From: Artemia franciscana
Taxonomy: Eukaryota > Arthropoda > Branchiopoda > Anostraca > Artemiidae
Assembly: GCF_032884065.1 (NCBI RefSeq)
Contig: NC_088873.1
Location: forward strand, 930,001-994,000
DNA length: 64,000 nt
Direction of reading: 5' to 3'
This document shows positions 45,586-57,503 of the stretch, piece by piece (within the stretch, counting starts at the first letter, position 1; each line of letters starts with the position of its first letter). A program made the translations under genes and the position numbers. Under the pieces are notes generated by a model that saw only the letters and a program-made list of their open reading frames with translations, made no database searches and was not told where the DNA came from.

Positions 45586-46589
45586 ATGGTTCTCAGACCC
45601 GTGCCACCCAAGAAGGCTGTAGTTGCACTAGGTATAAGGGTGGATGAGCGAAAGACACCAATGAGGGAATTTAAGTTACGGTAGAACTTGGCCCAAATAA
45701 AATATTAATTCTATATTCGCCCCTGAAGACATGGGTCTGAAAACAGTTGTTCTAGACGTATCTTTGGAGCAAGCTAGATCACCTAGACCAATAAAATAAA
45801 AAAGGCCTATATACGCAGGATTACTTAACAGCCACTCTTTATAGATGAAATTACAAGTAATTGATAGCGTAAAACGGGTAAAATGGTCCGGATAGCCGCC
45901 CATTTCCTCTTGAGAACAGGAGTACACCTGCTCGTGAGAACAGGGCTATAAATAGAAGTAGACAAAGGTAAAAACTTCCCGGAGGACCCCTTGAGAAGAA
46001 TGCTGCGCGGACAAGGTCATCCCCGGAGGATGTCTGATCTGCAGAAAAGAAACGGTCTTCGTGGAGAGGCAGTGTTGTCGGCTTATCCACCAGCTGGTGT
46101 GGGAAGGTACATCCAGTTTTAGAGGCAGTACCTAGAATGGGCAAAAGGGCTTAAGAAATTTAAATGTAACTAGCTATGTTTGTGCTAGCCATAATAAAAA
46201 TAGTAGAACAGTCATGGGTGCCATAGGACGTATGGCCTGGATTAGTCAGTTTAGGATGTGTAAGGGAGTATTTTCGGTTTCTTTTTGTTATGGAAGCACC
46301 CTACGTACCCCCATATCCCCTTGCAACCCTCCATCTTTCCCTGATACTAACTGAGGGAAACTGTACTGCTCAAAAGAAAACGATGGACAATAAGAAGTGG
46401 AATGTTATTTTTTTTTTTACTTATGAAATATTTCTATTAGTTCAGAGGGCTACTCATCATTAAAGGTGTTATGATCAACAGAATGTTAAAAATGGAATGA
46501 AGAGGACGAGAAATCTGGTCACACATCTTCGAAACGTTCGTATGAGAATAATTTAATTACTATTGAGGATAAAGTAGCATGGGTTCAGG

Positions 46590-47164
46590 GGGTTTATACA
46601 AAATCTGAATAACTCAAATTAACTATACGGTTGTGCAAATCAAGATTAGAATATCGGAAGCTACAATGATGACAGAGGCCAAGTATGGTTTTGAAGCGTG
46701 AGCGCTACAAAAAAAAGGATAAAAATACAAAACGGAGGAAGTTTTGCTAGATGTTTTTCAAGAGAAATTGCCTATGGTACTTGACTGACTGACCGTATCT
46801 CAACCAATAGACTATACGAAAAGTGTGGTTCAATCCCCTTTCTAGGGCTATAATATGAAAAAGCTTGAGATGGCTAGGGCAGGTTCTGCTGATAAAAAAG
46901 GTTGTCCTTGTCGGCCAACCGTTTAGGGCCAGCCAAAAAGCAGGTCGTTACTGGTTGTGTTGAGAGGATGTGGAAAGGAAAAGCTTAAGGGCAATGGGAA
47001 AGATTTAAGGAAAACTGCTTGGGAGAGTGCAAAGAGGTAGGCTGTGAATAGATTGGAATGGAGAAGAAGCAGAGGAAGCAGCAGAGAGAGCAGAGGAGAT
47101 GCGTCCATTGTTGTGTTGACCTCAGGTGGCTTGGTGCTGCAGTAAATTGTTAGTATTAGTAGTA
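46590..47164 (+). pseudogene. RTE-like LINE 3' fragment with (TAG)n tail
   Basis: The C-terminal half of the same family as 53621-54703: QIKIRISEATMMTEAKYGFE, then VFQEKLPMVLD, TNRLYEKCGSIPFLGL, and a final DLRWLGAAVNC. The stop TAG at about 47151 is the first unit of the short tail. Frameshifted; RT catalytic region absent. Confidence 0.8.
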
Positions 47165-47188
47165 AAATTAGCACACGGACTCTCTCTG

Positions 47189-47216
47189 TTGCTCTATCTC
47201 TCTCTCTCTCTCTCTT
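47189..47216. repeat. (CT)n microsatellite
   Basis: Short CT run inside a longer pyrimidine-rich stretch. Confidence 0.9.
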
Positions 47217-47320
47217 CAAATCTCTGTTCTTCTTCCCTCTCTTTCTCGCCACCTCTCTGTCACTGTTTTTGTCTCCACCCTCTCATCCTCTATCTCTGTT
47301 TTATTAATTTTCTTTTTTAA

Positions 47321-48480
47321 AGTCATTTAACTAATTATAAGTTCTAACTATGAAAGTTAATAAAGGGATCCTCAAAAGCAAAAAATACTGCAGATAATAT
47401 ACTATCAGTGAAATATATGTAGCATTATCCATGGAACGCCTTACTAGATTTGGTAAATGATTGACGAGAATTGTCATTGACAATATTTTTGATGGTATTA
47501 GTTACCAATAATCAGGCCGTAAATAATCACTCATAATTAGTCATGTTAGGCTCGTAAGTTCCTGGAGGACTCTATTCAAGCGGGTGAGGACCTCTACCTC
47601 TCTGCAACAGGTATTTACGATGTTTCCCGTGATATTCTGTACTTATTATGTAATTTCTCTTTTTTTCAGATTCGTTAGGGTTCGGTCGTAGTCATAACCA
47701 TTGAACATTATTTGATTTATGTTTTCTTGTACCTTAACCTAGACGACCACATCCGTTTATTTTGCCAACTAACAATCGCTGTTCAGGATTCCTTGTATGA
47801 ATAGTGATTAAAATAGTAAATCTCGGGTAGTTTGCGGTACAGCTTGCTTCAGCTTCCTTTTCAAAACCATGAATTGAATTTAATACCCATGTTGACATTT
47901 CTTATGTAATACTTGGCAGACATAATGCCAATAATCATTTTGACTTTGGATATGTGCCTGAAGATCAAGTAACAAAACTTACATCACTTTTGTTATTAAA
48001 TATATTTCAGTGTAATGAAAATGAAGGTTATATTTACAGGTGCGTATACTGGGGGGAGGGGCAATAGCACCATGGACCCACCAAAACAGTTCTTAGGCCT
48101 AATCAGGCTATTCTATTAAGTTTTAGAATTGAGGGTCAGTTTCTAAGTTCATATTTTAAAAAGGTCTAAGACATAAGAAGGCATACTGCAATTGACTTTG
48201 GGAGAGGACGCATGCTAAAGGAGCAAGTTCTTCGGGTTTGCATTTAAATTATCCGTGTTTTTATTGCTGTTTCGAAAATTTTGCTTGTCCCTTTCCCCTG
48301 ATAGAGATTTCATCTAAAAATAATCTAAATTCCTGCGTACAAGCCTGGAATAAGAGCAAATCATCTGGTAACCTTTGCAAAGATTCTTTTTCTGAAAGAA
48401 ACACTTTAACAACAAAAGATTAATACCATTCGATTCCTAATTCTACAGTCTTTCAAAATATACTAGTTGCAACCCTACAA
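47321..48480. other. Unassigned intron DNA
   Basis: No recognisable feature; one 61-codon frame (48238-48423) without family resemblance. Confidence 0.35.
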
Positions 48481-48580
48481 TTTTCAAATCCAAGGCTCCT
48501 GGGCCATGGAGCCTTGTAGGGGTAGAGAGTTATTATTGTCCATTTATTTTGATGTTAATAAACTGAACTGAACTGAAGTG
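48481..48580 (+). mobile_element. Retroelement 3' end: hairpin plus (TGAAC)n tail
   Basis: AAGGCTCC (48492-48499) and GGAGCCTT (48508-48515) form a perfect 8-bp stem. This is followed by TTATTATTGTCCATTTATTT, AATAAAC and three TGAAC units. A 3' stem-loop with a short tandem-repeat tail is typical of CR1/L2-type LINE or derived SINE ends. The coding part is not identifiable upstream. Confidence 0.55.
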
Positions 48581-48585
48581 ATGGT

Positions 48586-50330
48586 GAATCAACTAATGGT
48601 GAGCCCTTTTGTTATTAAAGTGTTTCCTTCTGAAAGATAATCTTGGCATAAGATTACCAAGAGTTTTTCTTGGAGAAGGGTGGGGTAACAATGGGGTAAC
48701 TCATGTTTTTATCATTAATCTATTAGCTTCTGGGGACATGTTGCCATACGGCAATACTTTTTGTTCTTGAAACATGCCAAATGAACAGTTTCTGTAGATG
48801 TTGATCTGAAAGCCTCCTTTTTATATGGAAATACCCAGGGGTCTTAGGATAGGATTGCTACAGGTTCAGAATCTATATTCTAGGTCAAAATTTATCCATA
48901 AAATATAGCCACCGGCATAAGCAGGGTGGAACACGTCCCAGAGTTCACATTTAACTGTTCACAAAAAAATTAAATTTTTTTGCAGAGTTTCATAAGATTT
49001 TCCAACTAACACAACTTTAATTACAAATCCAATTTTTTTCTCCCATGAAAGTAAAGAGACACGTCAAAACCTAAGACAAATCAAAACTAATGAGGGCTTC
49101 GTTTATCATTTTGATTTGGGATATTAGTGTAGAAATTTTAGTTTAATTTCTTAGCACCATTTTGTGTCCCTAAAATCTGTTTAATAAGGAGTTTAAGGGA
49201 CACAATTTTGTGCAAAATAAACTTGCGAAATTGGTGACAATGTACCTTTATGCAAAACGGCAAAGGTGTCCATTCTTTAGTAGAGAACCTCATAAATTTC
49301 AAAAACTATTTTAGTAATTACTTAGGCCACGCTGCCTTCTCGTCATACAGAAACAAAAAATACATTTCTAATAAAGGGGGGCTTTTTTTTCAGACAATGA
49401 CGCTATGACGCTTCTAGTTTTAGACTTTTATTTTACCTAAATTTTTATCGAAAATTATTTGTGAGTTGTTCTTAGAGTACTTTTTTCTATTTTGCCGAGG
49501 AAGATTATTAGTCATATAGCCAAAATTTAAATATGGATTGGTTTACTTGTCACTTTCTTGATTGGAAGAAAAATCCTCATCTATGGAATGCTTTAGTTCT
49601 TGTGTAAAGGTGGCAGTGAAGACACATTTCAGCCAAGCTGTGTGGTTGAGTCTCACAATTTCCAATGCAGAGTAATTGGTGAAGTCAAAGTTCCCCCTAC
49701 TCTAGAATGCTGCTGTAATTCAAATTGGAATCATCTGCCTTGAACTTGAAAGAAAGCTATTTTCAAAATTAAAAGTTCATATGGAGTAAACTTGCGATTG
49801 AAAAGGCCACTCTTTGACAGTCATTAAACAATTTAGTTATTCTAAGTTACCTTTCAGACAGCATCCCCAGAACTAAATTCCCTACTGTTATGAAATTACT
49901 GGTTCTACTGCAAAATTGGAATGTCAATTTTTTGTAGTGCTTCTTAATTACCAAGACTTGCACACGCCAGTGTCCTTTGCTTAGCCATGTCATTAACATA
50001 AAAACAGCTCTTACCTGCTAAAGCTGTATATCACCATGCCTGCCTCGTGTCGGACAAGTAAATCAAGCAATGGAAATTCTAGCTAATGCATAAATTTCGG
50101 TATTTGACCGAAAATAATTACATTCAAGCAGCCAGCCCGACAGCCAAAAACTTCAATCGCCATTGACTTCACTGGTGTAAAAACTAAATTAACTGGCTGT
50201 TATAGTACTACCCATTCTATTAAAAAAAAATTTGACGACACTTACAAAAAGGCCTGACGATACTGTTATACCCACTACGCTCAAGTTCTTGGTCTGACAG
50301 AACGGGGTTCTTTCTATATGTTCTTTCAGC
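48586..50330. other. Unassigned intron DNA
   Basis: No coding, RNA or repeat feature recognised over about 1.7 kb. Confidence 0.35.
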
Positions 50331-50334
50331 GTAG

Positions 50335-51229
50335 GAACCTCGGAATCACTTGGCGAGGAAAAACTCTCCTGGACTTAGATTATGCTGATGATTTAAGCAT
50401 CCTAGATGAAAGTATGAGCACAATGAATGAATTTTTAGAGGTTTTGTGAGTTCAGGGTGCTAGAATAGGTTTGAAAATTAATGCAAAGAAGACTAAGTCG
50501 TTAAGGCTAGGAATAAGTGACGATGAAAAGCTGACATTGTTTACCAAAAAATTGATCAGGTGGGCAGCTTCACTTACCATGGTAGCATTATTAGTAAAAA
50601 CGGTGGGAGCAGTGAAGATGTTAAAAGTAGAATAGTCAACGCTCAGGGCATTTTTTTACAGTTAAAAAGAGTTCGGAAGAATAGGAAAATAAGTCTACAA
50701 ACCAAGAATAGAATATCGGAAGGTATAGTGATGACAGTGGTCAAAAACAGCTCTGAAGCATGGGCACTTCAGAAAGTGGAGGAAAATTTACTAAATGTTG
50801 TTTTCCAGAGAAATTGCCTATTCTACGGTCTATTCTGGGTACCTGGCTGACTGACCGTATTTCAAACAGTAGGCTGTATGTAAAATGTGGATCAATCCCG
50901 CTTTCTAGGGCTATAATGAAAGAAAGGTTGAGATGGCTAGAGCACGTTCTGTGGATGAAGGATGACAGATTGTCTTTTTCGGCAAACCGTCTAGGCTAAA
51001 AGGAAAACAGGTTGTCCTTGTCTGAGGTGGGAGGATTTCATAAAGAAAGGTTTAAAGAAAACGGGAGCTTCCTGGGATGATGTAAAGAGGGAGGCTTTGA
51101 ATAGATTGTGATAAAGGACGGGCGTGCGTAGCTGTATTGGCCACAGGCGGCTTGGTGCGTAGCTGTATTGGCCACAGGCGGCTTGGTGCTGCTTGAGTTT
51201 TTAGTAGTAGTAGTAGTAATAGTAGTAGT
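50335..51229 (+). pseudogene. RTE-like LINE 3' half with (TAG)n tail
   Basis: It opens LGITWRGKTLLDLDYADDLS (RT catalytic YADD near 50380), then KINAKKTKSLRLGISDDEKL. After frame changes it reads FTYHGSIISKNGGSSEDVKS and KISLQTKNRISEG, ending RLGAA before TAG repeats (51201-51229). A 31 bp segment (GTGCGTAGCTGTATTGGCC and following) is tandemly doubled near the end (51123-51185). It lacks the 120 bp deletion of the 15889 copy. Non-functional. Confidence 0.85.
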
Positions 51230-51239
51230 GGGAGGGTGT

Positions 51240-52212
51240 ATATACGCTACAATTTAGAAATATTTTAATTAAATATTTTGGTTGCTATTTTGGTTAGGTT
51301 AGGTTAGAAACTATTTAATATAATGCGGCCTGGGGGCCTGATTTCCATAGTTCTCTGTTGTAGGTTTTCGATAATTTTTTTTACTAAAGTATTTTATTTT
51401 CATTTTACTCGGGTATATTTCATTAGGATTAACCTATGTTCCCTTCTTGAGTGTGGTGGCTATAAACAGATAAGTACCAATTTGACAAATGTGACATGGG
51501 TCGTTTTTTTTCCAGCAATCTTTCATTACCATGATGTGCCCTTTCCATCGTCCTTGTTTTAGCCGTTTCCTCACTTTAAAAGAAGTTCTAAATTGTTGAA
51601 CTTCCTTGCCTTCCATGCCTACTTTGTGCCGTTTAGGCATTTGTGCATTTGACAGCTACCGTTTATACACAGCCGAGCAGCTAGTTTTAGAGCCTAAAAC
51701 TGTACGAGTGAGAATGTAAATTCAGCTAATCAGGAGATTTCAGTCATAACTCCTTACATTTTCACGTGACATTTCCCATGCACGTCTAACTCCAAGACTA
51801 GACACATATGTCCACCCAGGTATTTCCCTGCAGTCTAAACAGTATAAATTCTTATTAGTTTTAGCTTCATAATGTCATTAACGATAGTATCCATACAATT
51901 ATGCTAATACGGGATTCGACTTTCTTTGTTTTACTTCATAGTACATAGAAACTTAAGAATATATCTTACAGTAATTATAAAGATCAAACAATCCCCATTA
52001 TCTAATCGTAGAGAAAATCTGCTTATAGACATCTACAGATACTGGTTTATGTAGTGGAAATTCAATGTTTTCTTATTTCGTCCGTAATTCTGGACCCCCA
52101 AAACCTCTTCTTACTAACCCTTAAGTGCCCATCTAAATACAAATTAATGTAAGGTAAATGTATAAACAATAAAACGATTAAGAGTTTATATCGTTTTTTC
52201 TCTGTTTTTCAG
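51240..52212. other. End of lipase intron 2
   Basis: The first ~200 bp share words with 38850-39040 (ATTTTAATTAAATATTT, GGTTAGGTTAGGTT) and with 39479-39520, suggesting a retroelement 3' region. The rest is unassigned and ends at a TTTTTCAG acceptor. Confidence 0.4.
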
Positions 52213-52320
52213 AATATATCAAAACCACAGCAAATATCTTATACTGACTATAATGGTCAAAAGCCAACTGTTATTATTACCCACGGCTATATGGAAAATG
52301 GAAGACAAGCATGGTTACAG
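52213..52320 (+). CDS. Pancreatic-type lipase exon 3 (HG oxyanion-hole motif)
   Basis: 108 nt, phase 0 to phase 0, bounded by TTTTTCAG|AATA and TTACAG|GTATGT. The 36 residues include KPTVIITHGYMENGRQAWLQ. The beta-strand plus HG (residues 24-25 of the exon) followed by an aromatic is the conserved 'R.IIHGF...G...W' segment of pancreatic lipases. The residue after HG contributes to the oxyanion hole. Spacing from the exon 2 NPN turn to the strand is within one residue of human pancreatic lipase as I recall it. A 14.9 kb intron full of mobile DNA separates it from exon 2. Confidence 0.88.
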
Positions 52321-53006
52321 GTATGTTAATTTTCTTTGTTAAATGTTAAAAATAAAATTTTTAAAGGGTAAATATAAAATGAAGACAACTTGTGTTAGTA
52401 TTTGTGTTAATAATAAAAGTGTGACTTCAAACTAGAAAAGCTCCTTGGGAGAATTAAATTTTGCAACACTTTCTGGTAAATAGCTTGATAACACGATTTA
52501 AAGAAGCCGCCCCTCCCCATAAGCAAGATATACTCATAACCCAGAAAGGCAAAACTAAAATCCTTTTTCTTATTCCCATCAACCTAGTTTGATGGAGATT
52601 TTTCAACTCTTTCTGGTGGATGTTAAGATTGCAAGAATTCAGGGACTCCCTTCTCAGACAGAGGCAAGAAGGCTAGGTGCGAAAAATATAACTATAAAAA
52701 ATATTAAGATTTAAAAAATATGAAAATGTGGGCTCACCGTAATGAATGTCTCAGATACTAGTTTCGAGTGAAAAAGTTAGTCCTGTGTGTTTTGATTTAT
52801 TTTGCTTCTAAATAAAGGAAAATTGAAGTTGAAATTTTGCAGAAATTTTGTAGGTAAATATTCTAAATTTGATTTAGAAATTATGAGTTTTCACTACTCA
52901 TATTTTTGGCATTTTGCTTTTTTTATATTTCAACATGTAGAAAATGATGAAGTTTCTTTGGTGCTTTTGGCACATAACTTTTATTAAGTTTGGAGAAAAA
53001 ATTACT

Positions 53007-53448
53007 TTTTATGTCCAGGGCCCAAACACACTTTAGTTTCATGTTTCAGCAATAGGCTGCAACCTAACGCAGAGAAAGCTATATGGATTCATTCCTGAAA
53101 GTTTCTTTCGCTTCGGAATGTTCTGGTTCTGGTGTTGTCCAGATGGATAATCTTGTCGTGTCCTCTGTTAATTCGTTAGCTGAAAGATAACCATTGGATT
53201 TACCATTTGGTGTAGTTTCTTAATGCTATTAAATAAAAATAACGCATTTTTTCAACTGATAGTAAAGTGCAACATTGAAGTAAATCATCAAAGTCGATAT
53301 CGAGGTAATTTGTTCCAGAGACTTTTCAACACTTACATGTTTCAAAATTTCCAATATTGCAATTTTTTATGCCGTTTGCACATTCTATTTTTCGTTTTCC
53401 TCCCCTTCTTGCTTGCATTAAGTGGAGACGATTTCGCATAGCCTAATA
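53007..53448 (+). repeat. 440 bp direct repeat, copy 1 (partner 56892-57334)
   Basis: Both copies begin ATGTCCAGGGCCCAAACACA and end CGCATAGCCTAAT, with only scattered differences. Reading gives stretches reminiscent of RT thumb sequence (LQPNAEKAIWIHS, VVQMDNLVVSSVNSLAE) but with stops. It includes a 5'-end-like piece of the palindromic family (TTCAACTGATAGTAAAGTGC). Confidence 0.9.
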
Positions 53449-53523
53449 TATATATTATATATATAATATTATATATATATATTATATATATTATGTTATA
53501 TATATATATATATATATAATATA
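53449..53523. repeat. AT-rich microsatellite
   Basis: TATATA and TATTATA words, directly after the first 440 bp direct repeat. Confidence 0.95.
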
Positions 53524-53620
53524 TCTTCACGTATATATCGTACAACTTAATAAATTTAAAACTCATTTTCCATGACAGAGACATATACCTAATTTTCTTT
53601 GGACGTAACGTTTTAGCTAG

Positions 53621-54703
53621 TTACTACTACTACTAATAATAACTCACTGCAGCACCAAGCCGCCTGAGGCCAACACAGCTACGCACGCTCCTCCTCCAAC
53701 CTAATCTATTTAAAGCCTCCCTCTTTACACCCTCCCAGGAAGTTCCCATTTCCTTTAAATCCTTATTTATGACATCCTCCCAACCCAGACAAGGACGACC
53801 TGCTTTCCGTGTAGCCCCAGACGGTTGGCCAAAAAGGACAATCTTCGGTAATCTGTCATCCTTCATCCGTAGAACGTGGCCTAGCCATCTCAACCTTTCT
53901 TTCATTATAGCCCCAGAAAGCGGGATTGAACCACACTTTTCGTACAACCTACTGTTTGAAATACGGTCAGTCAGCCGGGTACCCAGAACAATCCGTAGGC
54001 AATTTCTCTGGAAAACATCTAGTAAATTTTCATCTGCTTTTCGGAGTGTCCATGCTTCAGAGCCATATTTGACCACTGTCATCACTGTAGCTTCCAATAT
54101 TCTAATCTTGGTTTGTAGGCTTATCTTTCTATTCTTCCAAACTTTTTTTAACTGTGAAAAAACACCCTGAGCTTTAGCTATTCTACTTTTAACATCTTCA
54201 CTGCTCCCACCATCTTTACTAATAATACTACCAAGGTAACTGAAGCTCCCAACCTGATCAATCTTTTCGTTACCTAAGGTCACCTGTTCATCTTCACTTA
54301 TTCCTAACCTTAGTGACTTAGTCTTCTTAACATTAATTTTCAAGCCTATTTTAGCACCCTGAACTCGTAAAACCTCTAAAAATTCATTCATTTTGCTCAC
54401 ACTTTCATCTAATATGCTTAAATCATCAGCATAATCTAAGTCCAGGAGCGTTCTTCCTCCCCATTTGATTCCATGGTCTCCAATTGCCTTTCCTGTGCTC
54501 CTTAAGACGAAGTCCATCAAAATGATCCATATAAAGGGGGATAGAACACAACCCTGCTTAACTCCTGATTTAATACAAAACCAGTTGCTAACCTCATTTC
54601 CTACCTTAACCGCAGCAGTATTATTCTCGTACATAGCGCAAATCACTTTAATGTATTTTTCTGGTATACCATATAACGATAAGACCTTTGTTGATGCACG
54701 TTA
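53621..54703 (-). mobile_element. RTE-like LINE, 5'-truncated, longest open RT frame in the window
   Basis: This copy lies antisense in lipase intron 3 and encodes a reverse transcriptase C-terminal half. The open frame runs from the truncation point near 54703 to 53633, about 355 codons without a stop. Counting from a GTG at 54646: QGCVLSP (residues 31-37) and catalytic YADD (72-75), then KTKSLRLG and SYLGSIISKDGG of the thumb. A C-terminal region with RLRWLGHVLRM and WRRSVRS follows. It ends AAVSYY and the stop TAG already belongs to the (TAG)n tail at the 3' end (+ strand 53621-53638). The N-terminal endonuclease is missing, so it cannot move by itself. The intact frame suggests recent insertion. 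Confidence 0.9.
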
Positions 54704-55123
54704 ATTTTATACCATAGCTTTTTCCAATATTATTTATTTATCTAACTTTAGGCGAAAAATAAAAAAATAACCTTAGCGAGACTAAAATATTTTTCTCAGG
54801 TAAGGATTAGGACCAAAATTTTTTGTATCCCTTAAAATTGTGCCTCCTATTTCCCTGGATATTTCGTAGTAAAATTGGTTCCACCTCAGGCACGTACACC
54901 GGACACTCTTTTGCAAAGGGGCGAATAAAAATTAGGGAAGAGGTATAATTAATAACAAGTTATTTTTTAATATGACTAAGAAGCGTCCATCAGTATACTA
55001 GCCTAGCCTTACCAACTCATAATAGCACAACGCAGCTAAAAACCCACCTACTATTAATCTTGTTTGAGCATGCCCTGCTCTTTAATTAGCTATTGACGAA
55101 GAGTATTTTACCTTCTTACCTTT

Positions 55124-55201
55124 TAACTATCTATTGCTACAGGTAACTATTTTTAACTATCTATTGCTACAGGTAACTATTTTTACCTATCTATTGCTAC
55201 A
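55124..55201. repeat. 31-bp tandem repeat, about 2.5 copies
   Basis: AACTATCTATTGCTACAGGT recurs with TAACTATTTT between copies. Confidence 0.9.
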
Positions 55202-55720
55202 GCCTATCATTATGAATTCCATGATTGTCTGTAAATTGATTACAAAATATATCACGAAGCTCCGCTTTGGATTGTCTGTCACTGAACGAAACGTTAAAAC
55301 GTTACAAACGTTGTCTGTCACGTTAAGAAATGATACTTTTTCCTCCCACGGAGGTATGCTAAGCTATTAAAAAAAAAATCTCGTCAAAAAGCGTGAGCTT
55401 TGCTAGTGCGAGAAACCTTAGTAATATCTACCCTTTATTCAATACAGCTTATTACAATTGAACTGTGTCATCGACAACCAATGGAAACCATTTTATTGGC
55501 TGTGAGTGACGAAAATCAGTTGCACAATACTGAACGTGGGGTTAATTTTACCACAAACATCAGGTTTTACTGGAATTCTTCCCTAATGTAACTCCAGCAG
55601 ACTCAATCTTGGCAAAGTATCAAAATATAATAAACTCTAAAAATGTGTCCTTAATCTCGCCATGCGGAAGTGTGAATCTGGATTCGACTACAAACTTGTA
55701 TATCAATTTTTCTATAACAG
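55202..55720. other. End of lipase intron 3: nothing recognised
   Basis: No recognisable feature. It ends at TTTTCTATAACAG. Confidence 0.35.
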
Positions 55721-55867
55721 GACATGGCGACCACACTGATGTTATATTACGATGCCAATGTTATTGTCCTTGACTGGGTCAGTGGTTCTGCTCCTCCTTA
55801 TACACAAGCAGTTGCCAATATCCGTTTAATTGGTACAATGGTTGCGCAATTCATTGTGGAAGTATCG
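55721..55867 (+). CDS. Pancreatic-type lipase exon 4 (catalytic-domain core)
   Basis: 147 nt, phase 0 to phase 0, bounded by TATAACAG|GACA and GTATCG|GTAAAG. The 49 residues include NVIVLDWVSGSAPPYTQAVA then NIRLIGTMVAQFIVEV. This matches the '[24 protein letters not shown]' type block of pancreatic lipases: the strand ending in DW, the Y.QA motif, and the NIR..G helix that precedes the nucleophile elbow. The next expected element, GHSLG with the catalytic serine, is not found in the remaining 8 kb, so the following intron exceeds 8 kb. The exon sits between two 440 bp direct repeats (53007 and 56892). Confidence 0.9.
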
Positions 55868-55943
55868 GTAAAGTATATTTGGTATCTTAGTCAGGTTTTT
55901 TGCACTTCCTAATGTAAATATTCACCATTACTACTCGAATCCA

Positions 55944-55948
<5 letters not shown>

Positions 55949-56003
<55 letters not shown>
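55949..56003. repeat. (AT)n microsatellite
   Basis: Alternating TA just after the exon 4 donor region. Confidence 0.97.
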
Positions 56004-56005
<2 letters not shown>

Positions 56006-56129
56006 CCTTTACTATTTCCAAAGACCATTTTGTCCTTTAAATTTATATATAAAATAATTTATTTAAACTTACTTCTAAAAAGGATAGCTCAATACGTGCT
56101 CCTAATAAGGGTCTCCTTGTACCTGAACT

Positions 56130-56515
56130 TTAGTTTAGCTCAAATCCGTTCAACTCCACTTATTTAGCTGATCCCTCGTTTAACTCAACACACGTTTAAA
56201 TCGACCTCCGTTTAACACCGCCTGCGTACAATTCGACCCCTATTTGACTCAAGCCCCGTCTGAGTCAACCCCAATTCATATTAGTCCCATTCAATTCCCT
56301 CTCCCCCAGCAATTAACTCAAAATTCAATTCAAGTCCCGTGCAATTCACTTCTCATTTAGTTCAATCCCCGTTTAACTCAGTATCGCTGCCATTCGACCC
56401 TGTTTAACAGAACCCGCTTTCAACTAAACCCCCCTGTAATTCAACCCTCGTTTTACCCAGCCCTCGTGCAATACAGCCCCCTTTAACTCAACTCAATCTG
56501 ACTCAACACTCTTAA
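56130..56515 (+). repeat. Degenerate minisatellite, about 15-17 bp unit
   Basis: Roughly two dozen imperfect units with a consensus like CCCGTTTAACTCAAC occupy the interval, for example CCTCGTTTAACTCAACAC, CCCGTTTAACTCAGT and CCCTTTAACTCAACTC. Spacing and sequence vary, and there is no reading frame. Confidence 0.85.
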
Positions 56516-56891
56516 ATAAACAATATAACTAGAAAATGTAATTCACCCCACTTTTCATTTACTAATTCTTGTGTAGGTGTTTTATTTTATTTTCTACTGA
56601 TTTAGTGTAAAGCTACCCCCTCCTCTTGCTTACTTGTGCTTGTGGCGGGAGTCAGGTGTTTCCGCCTCGCCTGGCATCCAGGATCCTTGTGACCTCTTTG
56701 GACCAGGTTTCATAATCTGCTGCCAATTGCTCTGCGAAAGGGAGCCACTGGGCCGACCATCTATGTCCAAATTTTCAAAAGCCACCAATGAGATCCAGGT
56801 CAGACTTGATCAGGGTAGATCAGTTGTCCTTTTAAATTTTCTAAAAAATAATAATTTACACTTCTGTCTTATACATTTGAAATTATCAATA
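56516..56891. other. Unassigned DNA
   Basis: A GC-richer stretch around 56630-56800 (GGCATCCAGGATCCTTGTGA) may be retroelement-derived. No domain is recognised on either strand. Confidence 0.3.
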
Positions 56892-57334
56892 CTTTTCATG
56901 TCCAGGGCCCAAACACACTTTAGTTTCATGTTTACAGCAATAGCTGCAACCTAGCGCAGAGAAAGCTATATGGATTCATTCCTGAAAGTTTCTTTCACTT
57001 CGGAATGATCCGGTTCTGGTGTTGTCCAGATGGATAATCTTGTCGTGTTCTCTGTTAATTCGTTAGCTGAAAGATAACCATTGGATTTACCATTTGGTGT
57101 AGTTTCTTAATGCTATTAAATAAAAATAACGCATTTTTTCAACTGATAGTAAAGTGCAACATTGAAGTAAATCATCAAAGTCGATATCGAGGTAATTTGT
57201 TCCAGAGACTTTTCAACACTTACAAGTTTCAAAATTTCCAATATTGCAATTTTTTATGCCGTTTGCACATTCTATTTTTCGTTTTCCTCCCCTTCTTGCT
57301 TGCATTAAGTGGAGACAATTTCGCATAGCCTAAT
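56892..57334 (+). repeat. 440 bp direct repeat, copy 2
   Basis: Partner of 53007-53448, about 3.9 kb downstream in the same orientation and very similar. Both carry the same 72-codon frame by descent. Confidence 0.9.
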
Positions 57335-57503
57335 TACCGAATTCCAATCCGAGCCCTACAGTGTATTGGTACAGATGAATTCGATTTCTAGGTCCCATAT
57401 TACCAAGCTGAGATCAATTTCACTGCGCCACTGTAACTGTATTGGTTTCTTTTTCTATACAGCTGAGGATTGGTAATAAAGCTATCTAATTGGCTGACTA
57501 TAG

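Noticed and set aside
53223..53441. 72-codon frame conserved at 57110-57328, looking like a duplicated small gene
   Set aside because: The whole 440 bp around it is a repeated DNA segment, so conservation follows from duplication. The product has no domain.
53769..54170. 133-codon + strand open frame
   Set aside because: It lies antisense inside the LINE RT frame and is a shadow of its codon pattern.
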